A stretch of DNA of 7,466 bases from Fidelibacterota bacterium (lineage in GTDB: Bacteria; Fidelibacterota; Marinisomatia; Marinisomatales; UBA1611), in contig DQOT01000104.1 of assembly GCA_015658495.1 (NCBI GenBank), positions 1 to 7,466 of the forward strand. The letters run 5' to 3'. The position numbers and the translations under genes were made by a program. Below, piece after piece: positions 1-6,525 of the stretch (its first letter is position 1; each line of letters opens with the position of its first letter). Below the pieces are notes generated by a model. The model did not search any database. It worked only from the letters and a program-made list of their open reading frames with translations, and was not told the origin of the DNA.

Positions 1-484
1 GTCCTGTAAAATCTTCATGATGTAAATGGAGCCAATCATAATCTGCTAATTTCCCCAAGTGAACTTCATTATCCCAAAGTGTTTCATAATCCACTTCTGC
101 ATAGTTAAGCGCCAATGTAACAGCATCGTCCCAGGGTTGTTTGTTGGGCGGTGTGTAAATGGCGATCTTCGGTTTCTTTTCCAGGAGAATGATATCCATA
201 TTCCCCTGATCAATTTCTGAATAAATGGTTACCAGATCGCTTACATTTATTGGTTCAAAAGTGACACCACGAATCCGGCATTCTGTTTGAATAAATTGAT
301 GCGCATCGATCAAAAATGAGCCGCCACGGTAATTCAAGAGCCATTCTACAGTGGTGTTTTTGGTCAAGGTGAAATAGGCGATACCGTAGGCTTTTAAATG
401 GTCATTCTGGGACTGATCCATGGGAATAAGCATTTTTTGTCCCAGGGCAAATGAAAAGGAGAGAAGGAGAAAGATCCGTTTCAT
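1..484 (-). CDS. Secreted 'asparagine synthetase B'-like family protein, N-terminal part (C-terminus off the left edge)
   Basis: The first 161 residues are present; the gene continues past position 1. The ATG at 484-482 overlaps the TAA of the upstream TPR gene (TAATG) and has a good Shine-Dalgarno GGAG five bases upstream. Residues 1-16 form a signal peptide (MKRIFLLLSFSFALGQ), so the mature protein probably starts at Gln16 and acts in the periplasm or outside. Visible motifs are LNYRGGSFL (about 50-58), a TPPNKQPWDDAV block (about 111-122) followed by a YAE..Y..LWD stretch, and DWLHLHHEDFTG at the end. From memory these match a conserved family in FCB-group and Calditrichaeota-like genomes that databases call asparagine synthetase B. 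That name is doubtful: true AsnB is cytoplasmic and starts with a catalytic Cys2, whereas this protein is exported and has no such residue. The alternating strand/helix pattern after residue 105 suggests a class-I amidotransferase-like or ThuA-like fold (inference). It is the fourth gene of the operon. Family assignment is fairly sure; function is unknown. Confidence 0.82.
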   Translation of the reverse strand, partial: MKRIFLLLSFSFALGQKMLIPMDQSQNDHLKAYGIAYFTLTKNTTVEWLLNYRGGSFLIDAHQFIQTECRIRGVTFEPINVSDLVTIYSEIDQGNMDIILLEKKPKIAIYTPPNKQPWDDAVTLALNYAEVDYETLWDNEVHLGKLADYDWLHLHHEDFTG

Positions 485-2346
485 TAACTCTCCGTTTGTT
501 GTAGTGTCCGTATGTGATACCGAATCGGTTCAGAGAAAATAGACCCGGGAAATTCATCCAAAATCCGCATATATTGTTCCATGGCTTTTTCCATATCTAA
601 AATTTTTGTTTCGTAGAGTTGTCCTGCCAGAATAATGCCGCGATCTGCCAAAGGTGTCCCATCCAGGGCTAGTGCTAATACCAGTGCTTTGTCATATTCT
701 TTTAATCGATAATGCAAAAGCCCTTTGCGAAGATTGGCCAGAGGAATGATTTTTGCTCCCGGCATTTCTTCCGCGAGATATTGGAATTCCTTAATGGCAT
801 CTCCAATCTTCCGCTGTCTCAAATACCATTCTGCTTTAATAAAGTGAAGAAACGCCAGCTTCCCTGATGAATCATTTTCATAATATTGTGTCAGGATATT
901 TTTCAGTTCCATGAGATCATTAAAGGAAGGATCCACAGGGCTGAGTGACAAAAATGATGATTGAATAATTTTCAAGGTTGAGTCCGGTTCATCGGTTAAA
1001 AAATGAACAAGAATTTTCTTCTGCTCAATGGCGGGTAAATAGTTTCGTTTCAATTGTCTTTCTAAAAAGCCCATGGCCTCTTTTGCTTGTCCTTTGGCCA
1101 TCAACACATCCGCAATTCTTAAGGTTATTTTTAATCTCAATTTCTTATCGGGTTTATTTTGCATGGCTTTATGTAGCAGGGTATAGGCTTGATCAAAATC
1201 CTGAAGAATCCTGTATTTGATTTCGCCCAATCGGAAATAAGCTTCCGCCAAAAGGGGAGATTTTGGCAGGGAAATCAAGAGAGAATCATACAGAGCAAGA
1301 CTGGATTCAAGATGCTCCAGTGAGATGGATGAATTCACTTGGAAGGGGTCTTCGAAAAATAAATTGTTATCAAAAAAGTACGGAATCAAATGAGATTCAT
1401 GAGCGGGAATGATTTGATCTTCAAATGTTTGTGCCAGACCTAAAAGTGCTTTCCCGGCCATGTTTGAATTTATTTTATATCCCAGAATAAAATTGTATGC
1501 CTCGATTGAAACCTCATATTGGCCTTCTTTCCGACATTCATTCGCAAACGCCAGCCAATCATTTAAATTGGGTTTTCCTGATTTAGATCCTTCTTTTTTC
1601 ACATCAAAAGCACGGTCATATTCCTGTTGTTTAAAATAGAATTCACTCAAAACATTCAGGAGTATTTCCGGATATTCTTGTGATGCAATTTTTAGTTTTT
1701 TCTCTATGATCGGAACCGCATCTTCATCATCGCTCATGAGAAGGATTCGGCGCTGGATGATTCCATTTTGTTTGGGTTCATGGGAAAGATGCAGAATGAA
1801 TTGATCCATGGCTTTATCATACACACGTCGGGTCTGGTAATAGATTCCAGCCTCATAGGCCATAAAGGATTGACCAAATTTTTCACGGCCTGTGTCTAAT
1901 AATGAGAGCATTTCCTGATCCAGGCTGAACCGGCTATAAAGTGAAACCATAATCCGGTAATAGGATCTGTTATTTTTGAATTTTTCTGTCCCTGCCACCC
2001 AGACGGCTTTTGCTTCATTCTGCTGGCCATTTAAAAAATGAAATTCTCCCAATTCGGAATAAAGTTGAATATCATTGGGAGAATGGATAAGCCGTTCACG
2101 AATGAAATGGATCCCATCTTCGTATCGTTGATTTTTCTTAAACAAAGATTTCAGGTCGCGTATCGTTCGATGGTTTTTGGGGTCTTTAAAAAGTACCGCT
2201 TCATAGATGGCGATGGCGCCATCCACATCGCCCTTTCTTTCCAGCATTTTTGCTGTTTTTATAGATGCATTGATCGATGCTTTATTTTGCCCGAAAAGGA
2301 TCGCACACAGAAAAAGTAAGAGAATAAAATATCGTTTATTGTTCAA
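484..2346 (-). CDS. Secreted tetratricopeptide-repeat protein
   Basis: This 620-residue protein is built almost entirely of helical TPR-like repeats. Residues 1-20 are a signal peptide (Lys4-Arg5, a hydrophobic run, then LFGQ), predicting cleavage before Gln20. Cys14 lies inside the hydrophobic core without a lipobox, so I do not call it a lipoprotein. Clear TPR units occur at about 28-60 (GDVDGAIAIYEAVLFKDP), 93-125, 165-190, 230-250, 265-290, 345-400 (with DQAYTLLHKAMQNKP), 405-430 and 500-610. The last stretch (AIKEF..LAEEMPG, then MEKAMEQYMRILDEFPGS) resembles the spacing seen in BamD/YbgF-type repeats. No catalytic motif is visible, so it is probably a periplasmic or outer-membrane-associated adaptor for protein-protein contacts. 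The start is TTG (2346-2344), because no ATG lies in frame near the signal peptide. It overlaps the end of the DUF4175 gene by 11 bases, and its own stop overlaps the next start. TPR identity is firm; the specific partner, perhaps the DUF4175 protein, is inferred. Confidence 0.9.
   Translation of the reverse strand: MNNKRYFILLLFLCAILFGQNKASINASIKTAKMLERKGDVDGAIAIYEAVLFKDPKNHRTIRDLKSLFKKNQRYEDGIHFIRERLIHSPNDIQLYSELGEFHFLNGQQNEAKAVWVAGTEKFKNNRSYYRIMVSLYSRFSLDQEMLSLLDTGREKFGQSFMAYEAGIYYQTRRVYDKAMDQFILHLSHEPKQNGIIQRRILLMSDDEDAVPIIEKKLKIASQEYPEILLNVLSEFYFKQQEYDRAFDVKKEGSKSGKPNLNDWLAFANECRKEGQYEVSIEAYNFILGYKINSNMAGKALLGLAQTFEDQIIPAHESHLIPYFFDNNLFFEDPFQVNSSISLEHLESSLALYDSLLISLPKSPLLAEAYFRLGEIKYRILQDFDQAYTLLHKAMQNKPDKKLRLKITLRIADVLMAKGQAKEAMGFLERQLKRNYLPAIEQKKILVHFLTDEPDSTLKIIQSSFLSLSPVDPSFNDLMELKNILTQYYENDSSGKLAFLHFIKAEWYLRQRKIGDAIKEFQYLAEEMPGAKIIPLANLRKGLLHYRLKEYDKALVLALALDGTPLADRGIILAGQLYETKILDMEKAMEQYMRILDEFPGSIFSEPIRYHIRTLQQTES
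488..493 (-). promoter_or_regulatory. Strong ribosome binding site of the AsnB-like gene
   Basis: On the minus strand GGAGAG lies inside the last codons of the TPR gene, and its GGAG core is five bases before the ATG at 484. It is the clearest Shine-Dalgarno in the window. It fixes the start of the partial gene and suggests that this gene can initiate on its own as well as by coupling through the TAATG overlap. Confidence 0.7.
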
Positions 2347-5300
2347 TTTTCGCCCCAGGATTTTCTTGCACTGTTTGCAATTGGCTCAATGAATTGAAAT
2401 ATCGTTTTATCATGGTTTGATGTTCCCGTGAATATCCCGCTTTAATGGCTTTATTTAAAGCCTGAAGTGCAAGATTCTGACGTTGCCCCATATCCGTAGG
2501 CAAGCCGCCAGGGCCTTCGAATGCCACCGTTGATCCCGCAGAAGTTGATTTTCGCTCATCCTTGAATCCACGTTGCGTCATGGATGTTTGACTGTCCAGC
2601 ATCCGGGATAGGATCCGTTGTTGCCGTTCCTGGGTTTTTCGGGTGAACCGCCGCCGTTGAAGATCTTTGATCACCTTATCCATTTCTTTTCCGATCCCGC
2701 TCAGATCACCCAGGCCTTTTTGTCCGGAATGTCGCATCTCGTTCATCATTTGTTCCAATGACTTTCGGATGCCCCGTTGTTTCTGCAGCATTTGCTGCAT
2801 CATTTGTTGTTGGGCTGCCGCGGCCATTTGTCCCATGCCTAATTGCATCCCCTGCTGGTTCAGGCCTTGTTGCTGCCCGGCCATTTGTTGCATCATGGCG
2901 AGGAATTGCTCGAACCCGCTGGCCGATCCGGATTGCTGCATGCTTTGCATGCTGTTAAAAAGTCCCAGTGCTGCTTCATTCAATCCTGCCATAGCCATGT
3001 TTTGGCTTTTTCCAGCTTGACTCACATTCCGATCTGTCAATTTATTTTTAGCTTCCTGCATGCCCGCATTCGCCTTTCCAACGGCTCGTCCGATCTCCGG
3101 TGTAATGGCAAATGTTTCCTTGGAGAGTTCCATCATTTGATTCATCATGGATTGCAGTTGATCCTGCAGAACTTGTTGTTTTGCGGCCAATTCTCGTAAT
3201 CGCGGTGAATTTCTCGAGGCTGATATCACATCAGATCGTAACTGCTCTTCTTGGGATGAAAGGTAGAGCAAGTCCTGAATCAGCGCTTGAAATTTCTTTG
3301 TCATTTCCGCAACTGTTTCCTGTTGGAACTGCTGTTGTATTTGAATCAATTGTTGCATCATCATTTGCATATTCTCCAGGGATTGCTCACTGCTGTTTTG
3401 AGCCTGCTGCAAATTTTGTTGGGACAAATTTTGCATGGTTTCCATCATGGCAGTTTCTGTTTGTTCTGTCAGGGGGGAGTCAGCCATTTCGGATAGGTCG
3501 TCAGATGTTTTTTGACTGTAAGGTTCCACCAATTCAGATGCCTCTTCCATGAGGGATTTCAGATTCTCGAATTCTTCCAGGTTTCTTTTTTCTTCTTGCG
3601 CCAGCCTTTCAAGTGTGGATGGATCTGTCTGTTCGTTGGCCTGGTTGATTTCCTGGTCCAATGATTGTTGCTGATCAAAAAGTTGCTCCATACGGGTTTG
3701 GAGTTCATCCATTTTTTGTTCAGCCTGCAGCCGTTTGAAAATTTCCAAATATCGATCCAGATCCTGCTCGATTTGATCCATATTTTCCGCAAGATCATTG
3801 AGCGCATCCTGAAGTTGTTTCATATCCATGTTTTCCAATGCTTCCCGGAGTTCATCCATATTGGTGAGCATGTCTTCCGGGATCACATCACGGATGAGTT
3901 CAGATAATTCCCTGAATTTATCCAAGAGGTCCGGGGAAAAAAGTTCATGCTTTTCTGCCTGTTCGGTGATGGATTCTATGGCTGTAGCCATTTTCTCCAA
4001 ATTGGCCAATTCTTCCATCGCCTGTTCCAGTGCATTTTTCACTGATTGCTGTTGATCCCAGTCCAATTCTTTGGTTTTCAGTGCTTCCAGTTCCAGTGCC
4101 TCAAACAGTTCTTTCAACTCCTGAAATTCTTCCGAACCGGATGTCATTTCTTCCATGAAATCAGATTCCGTGTTTTCAGCCGTTTCGTAAAGATCGGCCA
4201 GGGAGGGAACTCGAGCAATGAAAGTGGAAGATACCGTTTTCTTAGGGCCGGAAACATCATCATTATCTGTGAGTTCAAAATGGAAATGAACTTCATCTTC
4301 CGGCATGAGCAGCATATCACCCAAGTCCCATAAGGTATGGATCGTTTGGATAACCGTATCCGGATTCAAGTCATGGATGGTAAACATAGCCACATATGGA
4401 TCTGCCTGGAGATAAGTGGGGCGGCGCACTTCATAAGCAACCTGAAGGTCCATAAATCCATAATCATCCTCGATCTCCAAATGGATTGGAATCGTTTGAT
4501 CACTTCCCAATTCGATTATGGGCGGTGGTTTAATCACAAAAAGACTAGGGTCGTGATCCGGGATTATTTCTATGGCATAGGGCACCGGATCCCGATTGGT
4601 AATCCCACGTTGATCCACAAGATTCACTGTGAATTCACCTTCATCCATCATGGTAAAATAACCGGAAGCAGATCGATGGGTAGAAGCCAGGTCAGATCGT
4701 TCTCCATTGATCATCAACCAAGCCGTTTCTAACACCCGATTGGATGAAAGATAGATTTGAATCGTAGATCCTTTGAGCCCCTGAACCACCGCCACATTTC
4801 CTTCCTGAGTTTCTGTATTCAGCCCACTGTATTTTGGGGGAACAATCGTAATTAAAAAAGATTCAAAAAAAGGTCTATCGGTTACAAATATAGTGTCTGG
4901 GATAGAAATAACCTTCTCCCATGCTTCCCAAAAATATTTAGCATTCACCACTGCTTTGTAGGAATAGTCCTGGAATAATTCCGGTAATTTAAAACGATAA
5001 TTCCCAATGGAATCCTGTGGTGCAGAGAATTTTAAGGTCAATGAATCCCGTTCCTGGGTTGCGATCTGGCTCGGCGTTAATTGAAGGTAAACTATATCCG
5101 GTTTTGCACCCTTTGCCTGGATTTTAATTTCTGTTTTTTCTCCGCCCAAAATATGAATGTCGCCGGAAATGCTGGTGAGAGAGAATGGTTTTGGAGCCGG
5201 GAATTCGGTTGTTGGGTTTGTCCATCGGTAGTAAGCATCCGCCGTATTCTGATAGGTCATACTAAAGATGAGAAGCAGCATGATCCAGGTTCCCAGTAAT

Positions 5301-5764
5301 CCTTGTTTCAATGAATCCAATTGCTCATCTTTTAAAAGGGTGGCATAATCAAGGTCTTTTAGCTTTTTTGATATTTCATTTATATAGGATTTCGCCAATT
5401 CTTTCGATTCATTTTTCCCCGAACTTGATTCCAATTGCAGTGCATTCAGGATTGTATCCTGTTTTTCCGGAAAGGCTGCCTGACCCAAATGAAGGGATAA
5501 TGTTTCAATCTTATATCGATCAATTTGATCGGACTCCGATCTGAAATATTGGATCAACCAAAAGAAGAAATAAGCACCGAACAATCCACAAATGATGAGA
5601 AGACAATTGATCTTTGTTTTGGGAAGAAAATAAAAAACCGCTTCCAGTTCAATTCCAATTAAAAATAAGAGTGAGCCAAAAATCCCCATCCATAAAAGGC
5701 TCACAAAAACGTCCTGCCAAAACAGGATTGATCTGGCATTTAGGATATGTTTTTTGATCTGCAT
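2336..5764 (-). CDS. DUF4175 family membrane-anchored periplasmic coiled-coil protein
   Basis: The protein has 1142 residues. Hydrophobic segments at about 14-38, 52-74 and 153-170 give three membrane helices. Basic residues at the N-terminus and the charged loop 75-152 predict N-terminus inside and residues 171-1142 outside the cytoplasm. Residues 190-520 are beta-rich (VPPKYSGL near 309-315, IEDDYGF near 431-437, TDNDDVSGPK near 499-508), resembling tandem immunoglobulin-like domains. Residues 525-745 form a long acidic coiled coil, followed by Gln/Met-rich helices (770-825, 935-1010). A basic block (1036-1050, RRRFTRKTQERQQR) leads into ILSRMLDSQTSMTQRGF, and the protein ends with YSREHQTMIKRYFNSLS. 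This order, and the ILSRMLD and (I)KRYF endings, fit the DUF4175 family as I know it. The family is usually found beside DUF4159 and often MoxR/DUF58/BatA genes; no biochemical role is established. The ATG overlaps the DUF4159 stop as TAATG with no Shine-Dalgarno upstream, implying translational coupling. It is a likely scaffold of an envelope complex (inference). Confidence 0.88.
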   Translation of the reverse strand: MQIKKHILNARSILFWQDVFVSLLWMGIFGSLLFLIGIELEAVFYFLPKTKINCLLIICGLFGAYFFFWLIQYFRSESDQIDRYKIETLSLHLGQAAFPEKQDTILNALQLESSSGKNESKELAKSYINEISKKLKDLDYATLLKDEQLDSLKQGLLGTWIMLLLIFSMTYQNTADAYYRWTNPTTEFPAPKPFSLTSISGDIHILGGEKTEIKIQAKGAKPDIVYLQLTPSQIATQERDSLTLKFSAPQDSIGNYRFKLPELFQDYSYKAVVNAKYFWEAWEKVISIPDTIFVTDRPFFESFLITIVPPKYSGLNTETQEGNVAVVQGLKGSTIQIYLSSNRVLETAWLMINGERSDLASTHRSASGYFTMMDEGEFTVNLVDQRGITNRDPVPYAIEIIPDHDPSLFVIKPPPIIELGSDQTIPIHLEIEDDYGFMDLQVAYEVRRPTYLQADPYVAMFTIHDLNPDTVIQTIHTLWDLGDMLLMPEDEVHFHFELTDNDDVSGPKKTVSSTFIARVPSLADLYETAENTESDFMEEMTSGSEEFQELKELFEALELEALKTKELDWDQQQSVKNALEQAMEELANLEKMATAIESITEQAEKHELFSPDLLDKFRELSELIRDVIPEDMLTNMDELREALENMDMKQLQDALNDLAENMDQIEQDLDRYLEIFKRLQAEQKMDELQTRMEQLFDQQQSLDQEINQANEQTDPSTLERLAQEEKRNLEEFENLKSLMEEASELVEPYSQKTSDDLSEMADSPLTEQTETAMMETMQNLSQQNLQQAQNSSEQSLENMQMMMQQLIQIQQQFQQETVAEMTKKFQALIQDLLYLSSQEEQLRSDVISASRNSPRLRELAAKQQVLQDQLQSMMNQMMELSKETFAITPEIGRAVGKANAGMQEAKNKLTDRNVSQAGKSQNMAMAGLNEAALGLFNSMQSMQQSGSASGFEQFLAMMQQMAGQQQGLNQQGMQLGMGQMAAAAQQQMMQQMLQKQRGIRKSLEQMMNEMRHSGQKGLGDLSGIGKEMDKVIKDLQRRRFTRKTQERQQRILSRMLDSQTSMTQRGFKDERKSTSAGSTVAFEGPGGLPTDMGQRQNLALQALNKAIKAGYSREHQTMIKRYFNSLSQLQTVQENPGAKIEQ
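2353..2356 (-). promoter_or_regulatory. Weak ribosome binding site before a TTG start (TPR gene)
   Basis: On the minus strand GGGG lies six bases before the TTG at 2346, inside the last codons of the DUF4175 gene. The signal is weak, but it supports TTG as the start because the reading frame from there gives an immediate, well-formed signal peptide. Initiation probably depends partly on ribosomes finishing the upstream gene. Confidence 0.4.
2735..2962 (-). repeat. Gln/Met-rich low-complexity coding segment of the DUF4175 protein
   Basis: Residues about 935-1010 are dominated by Gln, Met, Gly and Ala, with recurring QQM, MQQM and GMQ units and a short alanine run. In the DNA this appears as repeated ttg/ctg, cat and tgc triplets on the plus strand. 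The units are imperfect, so this is compositional bias within a helical tail and not an exact tandem array. A second, less extreme Gln/Met patch covers residues about 770-825 (3290-3457). Similar tails occur in other DUF4175 proteins. Confidence 0.7.
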
Positions 5765-6435
5765 TATTGGGTCAGGGCGAAATAGATAATATTCACACCC
5801 ATTTTTAAAGAGGCTTCCCGGATGGGCAAGGGGTCATGGTGAACATTGGCATCTTCCCAGCCATCACCCAGATCTGATTCATAGGTGTAAAGCATGATCA
5901 TACGTTCACCTTCGAACAATGCCAAGGCCTGTGGCGGATGATTATCATGTTCATGGACTTTTGGGAGTCCATTCAGCATTTGATAATAGGATGAAAAGAT
6001 GGGGTGGTCATGGGGAAGAGTAACCAGGTCTTTATTGGGGAACACTCGTCTCATTTCCCGGCGGAATGATTCATCCATGCCATAATTATCATCTGCATGA
6101 AGAAAGCCACTATTCATTAGGATGGAACGCAAAGCGATCACTTCATCATCTGTAAAACGGACATTCCCGTGGCCCGTCATGTAAAGATAAGGATATTGAT
6201 TTGCGTCATCGTCTGTGAGTTTGATGCGAAATTCTTCCGGATGAGCCGACATGGGCGTATTCGAATTCAGGTAATTCAGTAAATTAGGTAAACTGCTGGG
6301 ATCGCTGTACCAGTCCCCCCCGCCGCTGTAATGGACACGGGCAATGGAAAAAGATTGAGCAAACAATGTGCTCGAAATGCTAAATAAAAAAATGGCTTTT
6401 TTAATCATGAAAAAACAATGCGATGATTGATTCAT
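5764..6435 (-). CDS. Secreted DUF4159 domain protein
   Basis: This 223-residue protein consists of a signal peptide and one DUF4159 domain. Family hallmarks are ARVHYSGGGDWYSDP (32-46), LYMTGHG (84-90), the GFLHADDNYG block (110-119), a PHDHPIF stretch (141-147), ESDLGDGWED (186-195) and the closing MGVNIIYFALT (212-222). In alphaproteobacteria the same domain is usually the C-terminal half of longer BatA-like membrane proteins; here it stands alone and is exported. The domain is thought to share the class-I glutamine amidotransferase-like fold, but no Cys nucleophile is seen at TGHG, so an amidotransferase reaction is unlikely. The many His/Asp residues (HADD, HDHP, HEHDNHPP) could bind a metal (inference). 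Two starts are possible: ATG at 6435, with a weak GGGA five bases upstream, and ATG at 6408 (Met10), which gives the more typical signal peptide MIKKAIFLFSISSTLFAQ. Cleavage before Gln27 is predicted either way. It is the first gene of the operon. Confidence 0.9.
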   Translation of the reverse strand: MNQSSHCFFMIKKAIFLFSISSTLFAQSFSIARVHYSGGGDWYSDPSSLPNLLNYLNSNTPMSAHPEEFRIKLTDDDANQYPYLYMTGHGNVRFTDDEVIALRSILMNSGFLHADDNYGMDESFRREMRRVFPNKDLVTLPHDHPIFSSYYQMLNGLPKVHEHDNHPPQALALFEGERMIMLYTYESDLGDGWEDANVHHDPLPIREASLKMGVNIIYFALTQ

Positions 6436-6525
6436 TTGTTCCCAAAATGAGGATGAGAAAGTTAACTTGATTTTTATGAGTCTCTTCTTGTAAAAATCAT
6501 GAGAATCATGGAATTTTAATCACCC
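6436..6525. promoter_or_regulatory. Divergent intergenic promoter region
   Basis: This 90-base AT-rich gap separates the DUF4159 operon (minus) from the divergent barrel gene (plus), so it should hold promoters for both. For the plus gene, TTGATT at 6467-6472 and TAAAAA at 6491-6496 sit 18 bases apart and match the sigma-70 consensus four of six each, which is weak. I see no convincing pair for the minus operon and no strong Bacteroidota-type TTTG/TAnnTTTG pair. ATCATG occurs at 6496-6501, 6505-6510 and, just inside the coding region, at 6532-6537. Confidence 0.45.
6493..6517. promoter_or_regulatory. Imperfect inverted repeat, possible operator or leader hairpin
   Basis: AAAATCATG (6493-6501) and CATGGAATTTT (6507-6517) are inverted copies with a two-base bulge (GA) and a five-base centre (AGAAT). 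The repeat overlaps the weak -10 candidate of the plus gene and lies 9-33 bases before its first possible ATG. It could be a repressor site or a leader hairpin. AT-rich sequence gives such matches by chance, so confidence is low. Confidence 0.25.

Noticed and set aside
484..2346. TPR protein as a lipoprotein (Cys14)
   Set aside because: Cys14 is preceded by Leu-Phe-Leu, not a lipobox, and lies mid-hydrophobic core; Gly-Gln at 19-20 fits signal peptidase I better.
978..2392. Plus-strand open frames at 978-1220, 2038-2319 and 2207-2392
   Set aside because: They are antisense to the TPR gene, whose frame is continuous and has clear repeats and a signal peptide.
2667..3552. Several plus-strand open frames (2667-3020, 2758-2958, 2843-3199, 3112-3552) with Cys/Trp/Ile-rich products
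   Set aside because: They are antisense shadows of the Gln/Met-rich DUF4175 coding region. Composition is unnatural and there is no ribosome binding site or family resemblance.
3559..3807. Minus-strand open frame of 82 residues inside the DUF4175 gene
   Set aside because: It is an alternate frame of the coiled-coil region, rich in Trp, Lys and Asn, with no independent support.
3665..5544. Plus-strand open frames at 3665-3907, 3828-4055, 4046-4333, 4337-4732, 5081-5299 and 5311-5544
   Set aside because: All are antisense to the intact DUF4175 gene and lack any recognisable domain or start signal.
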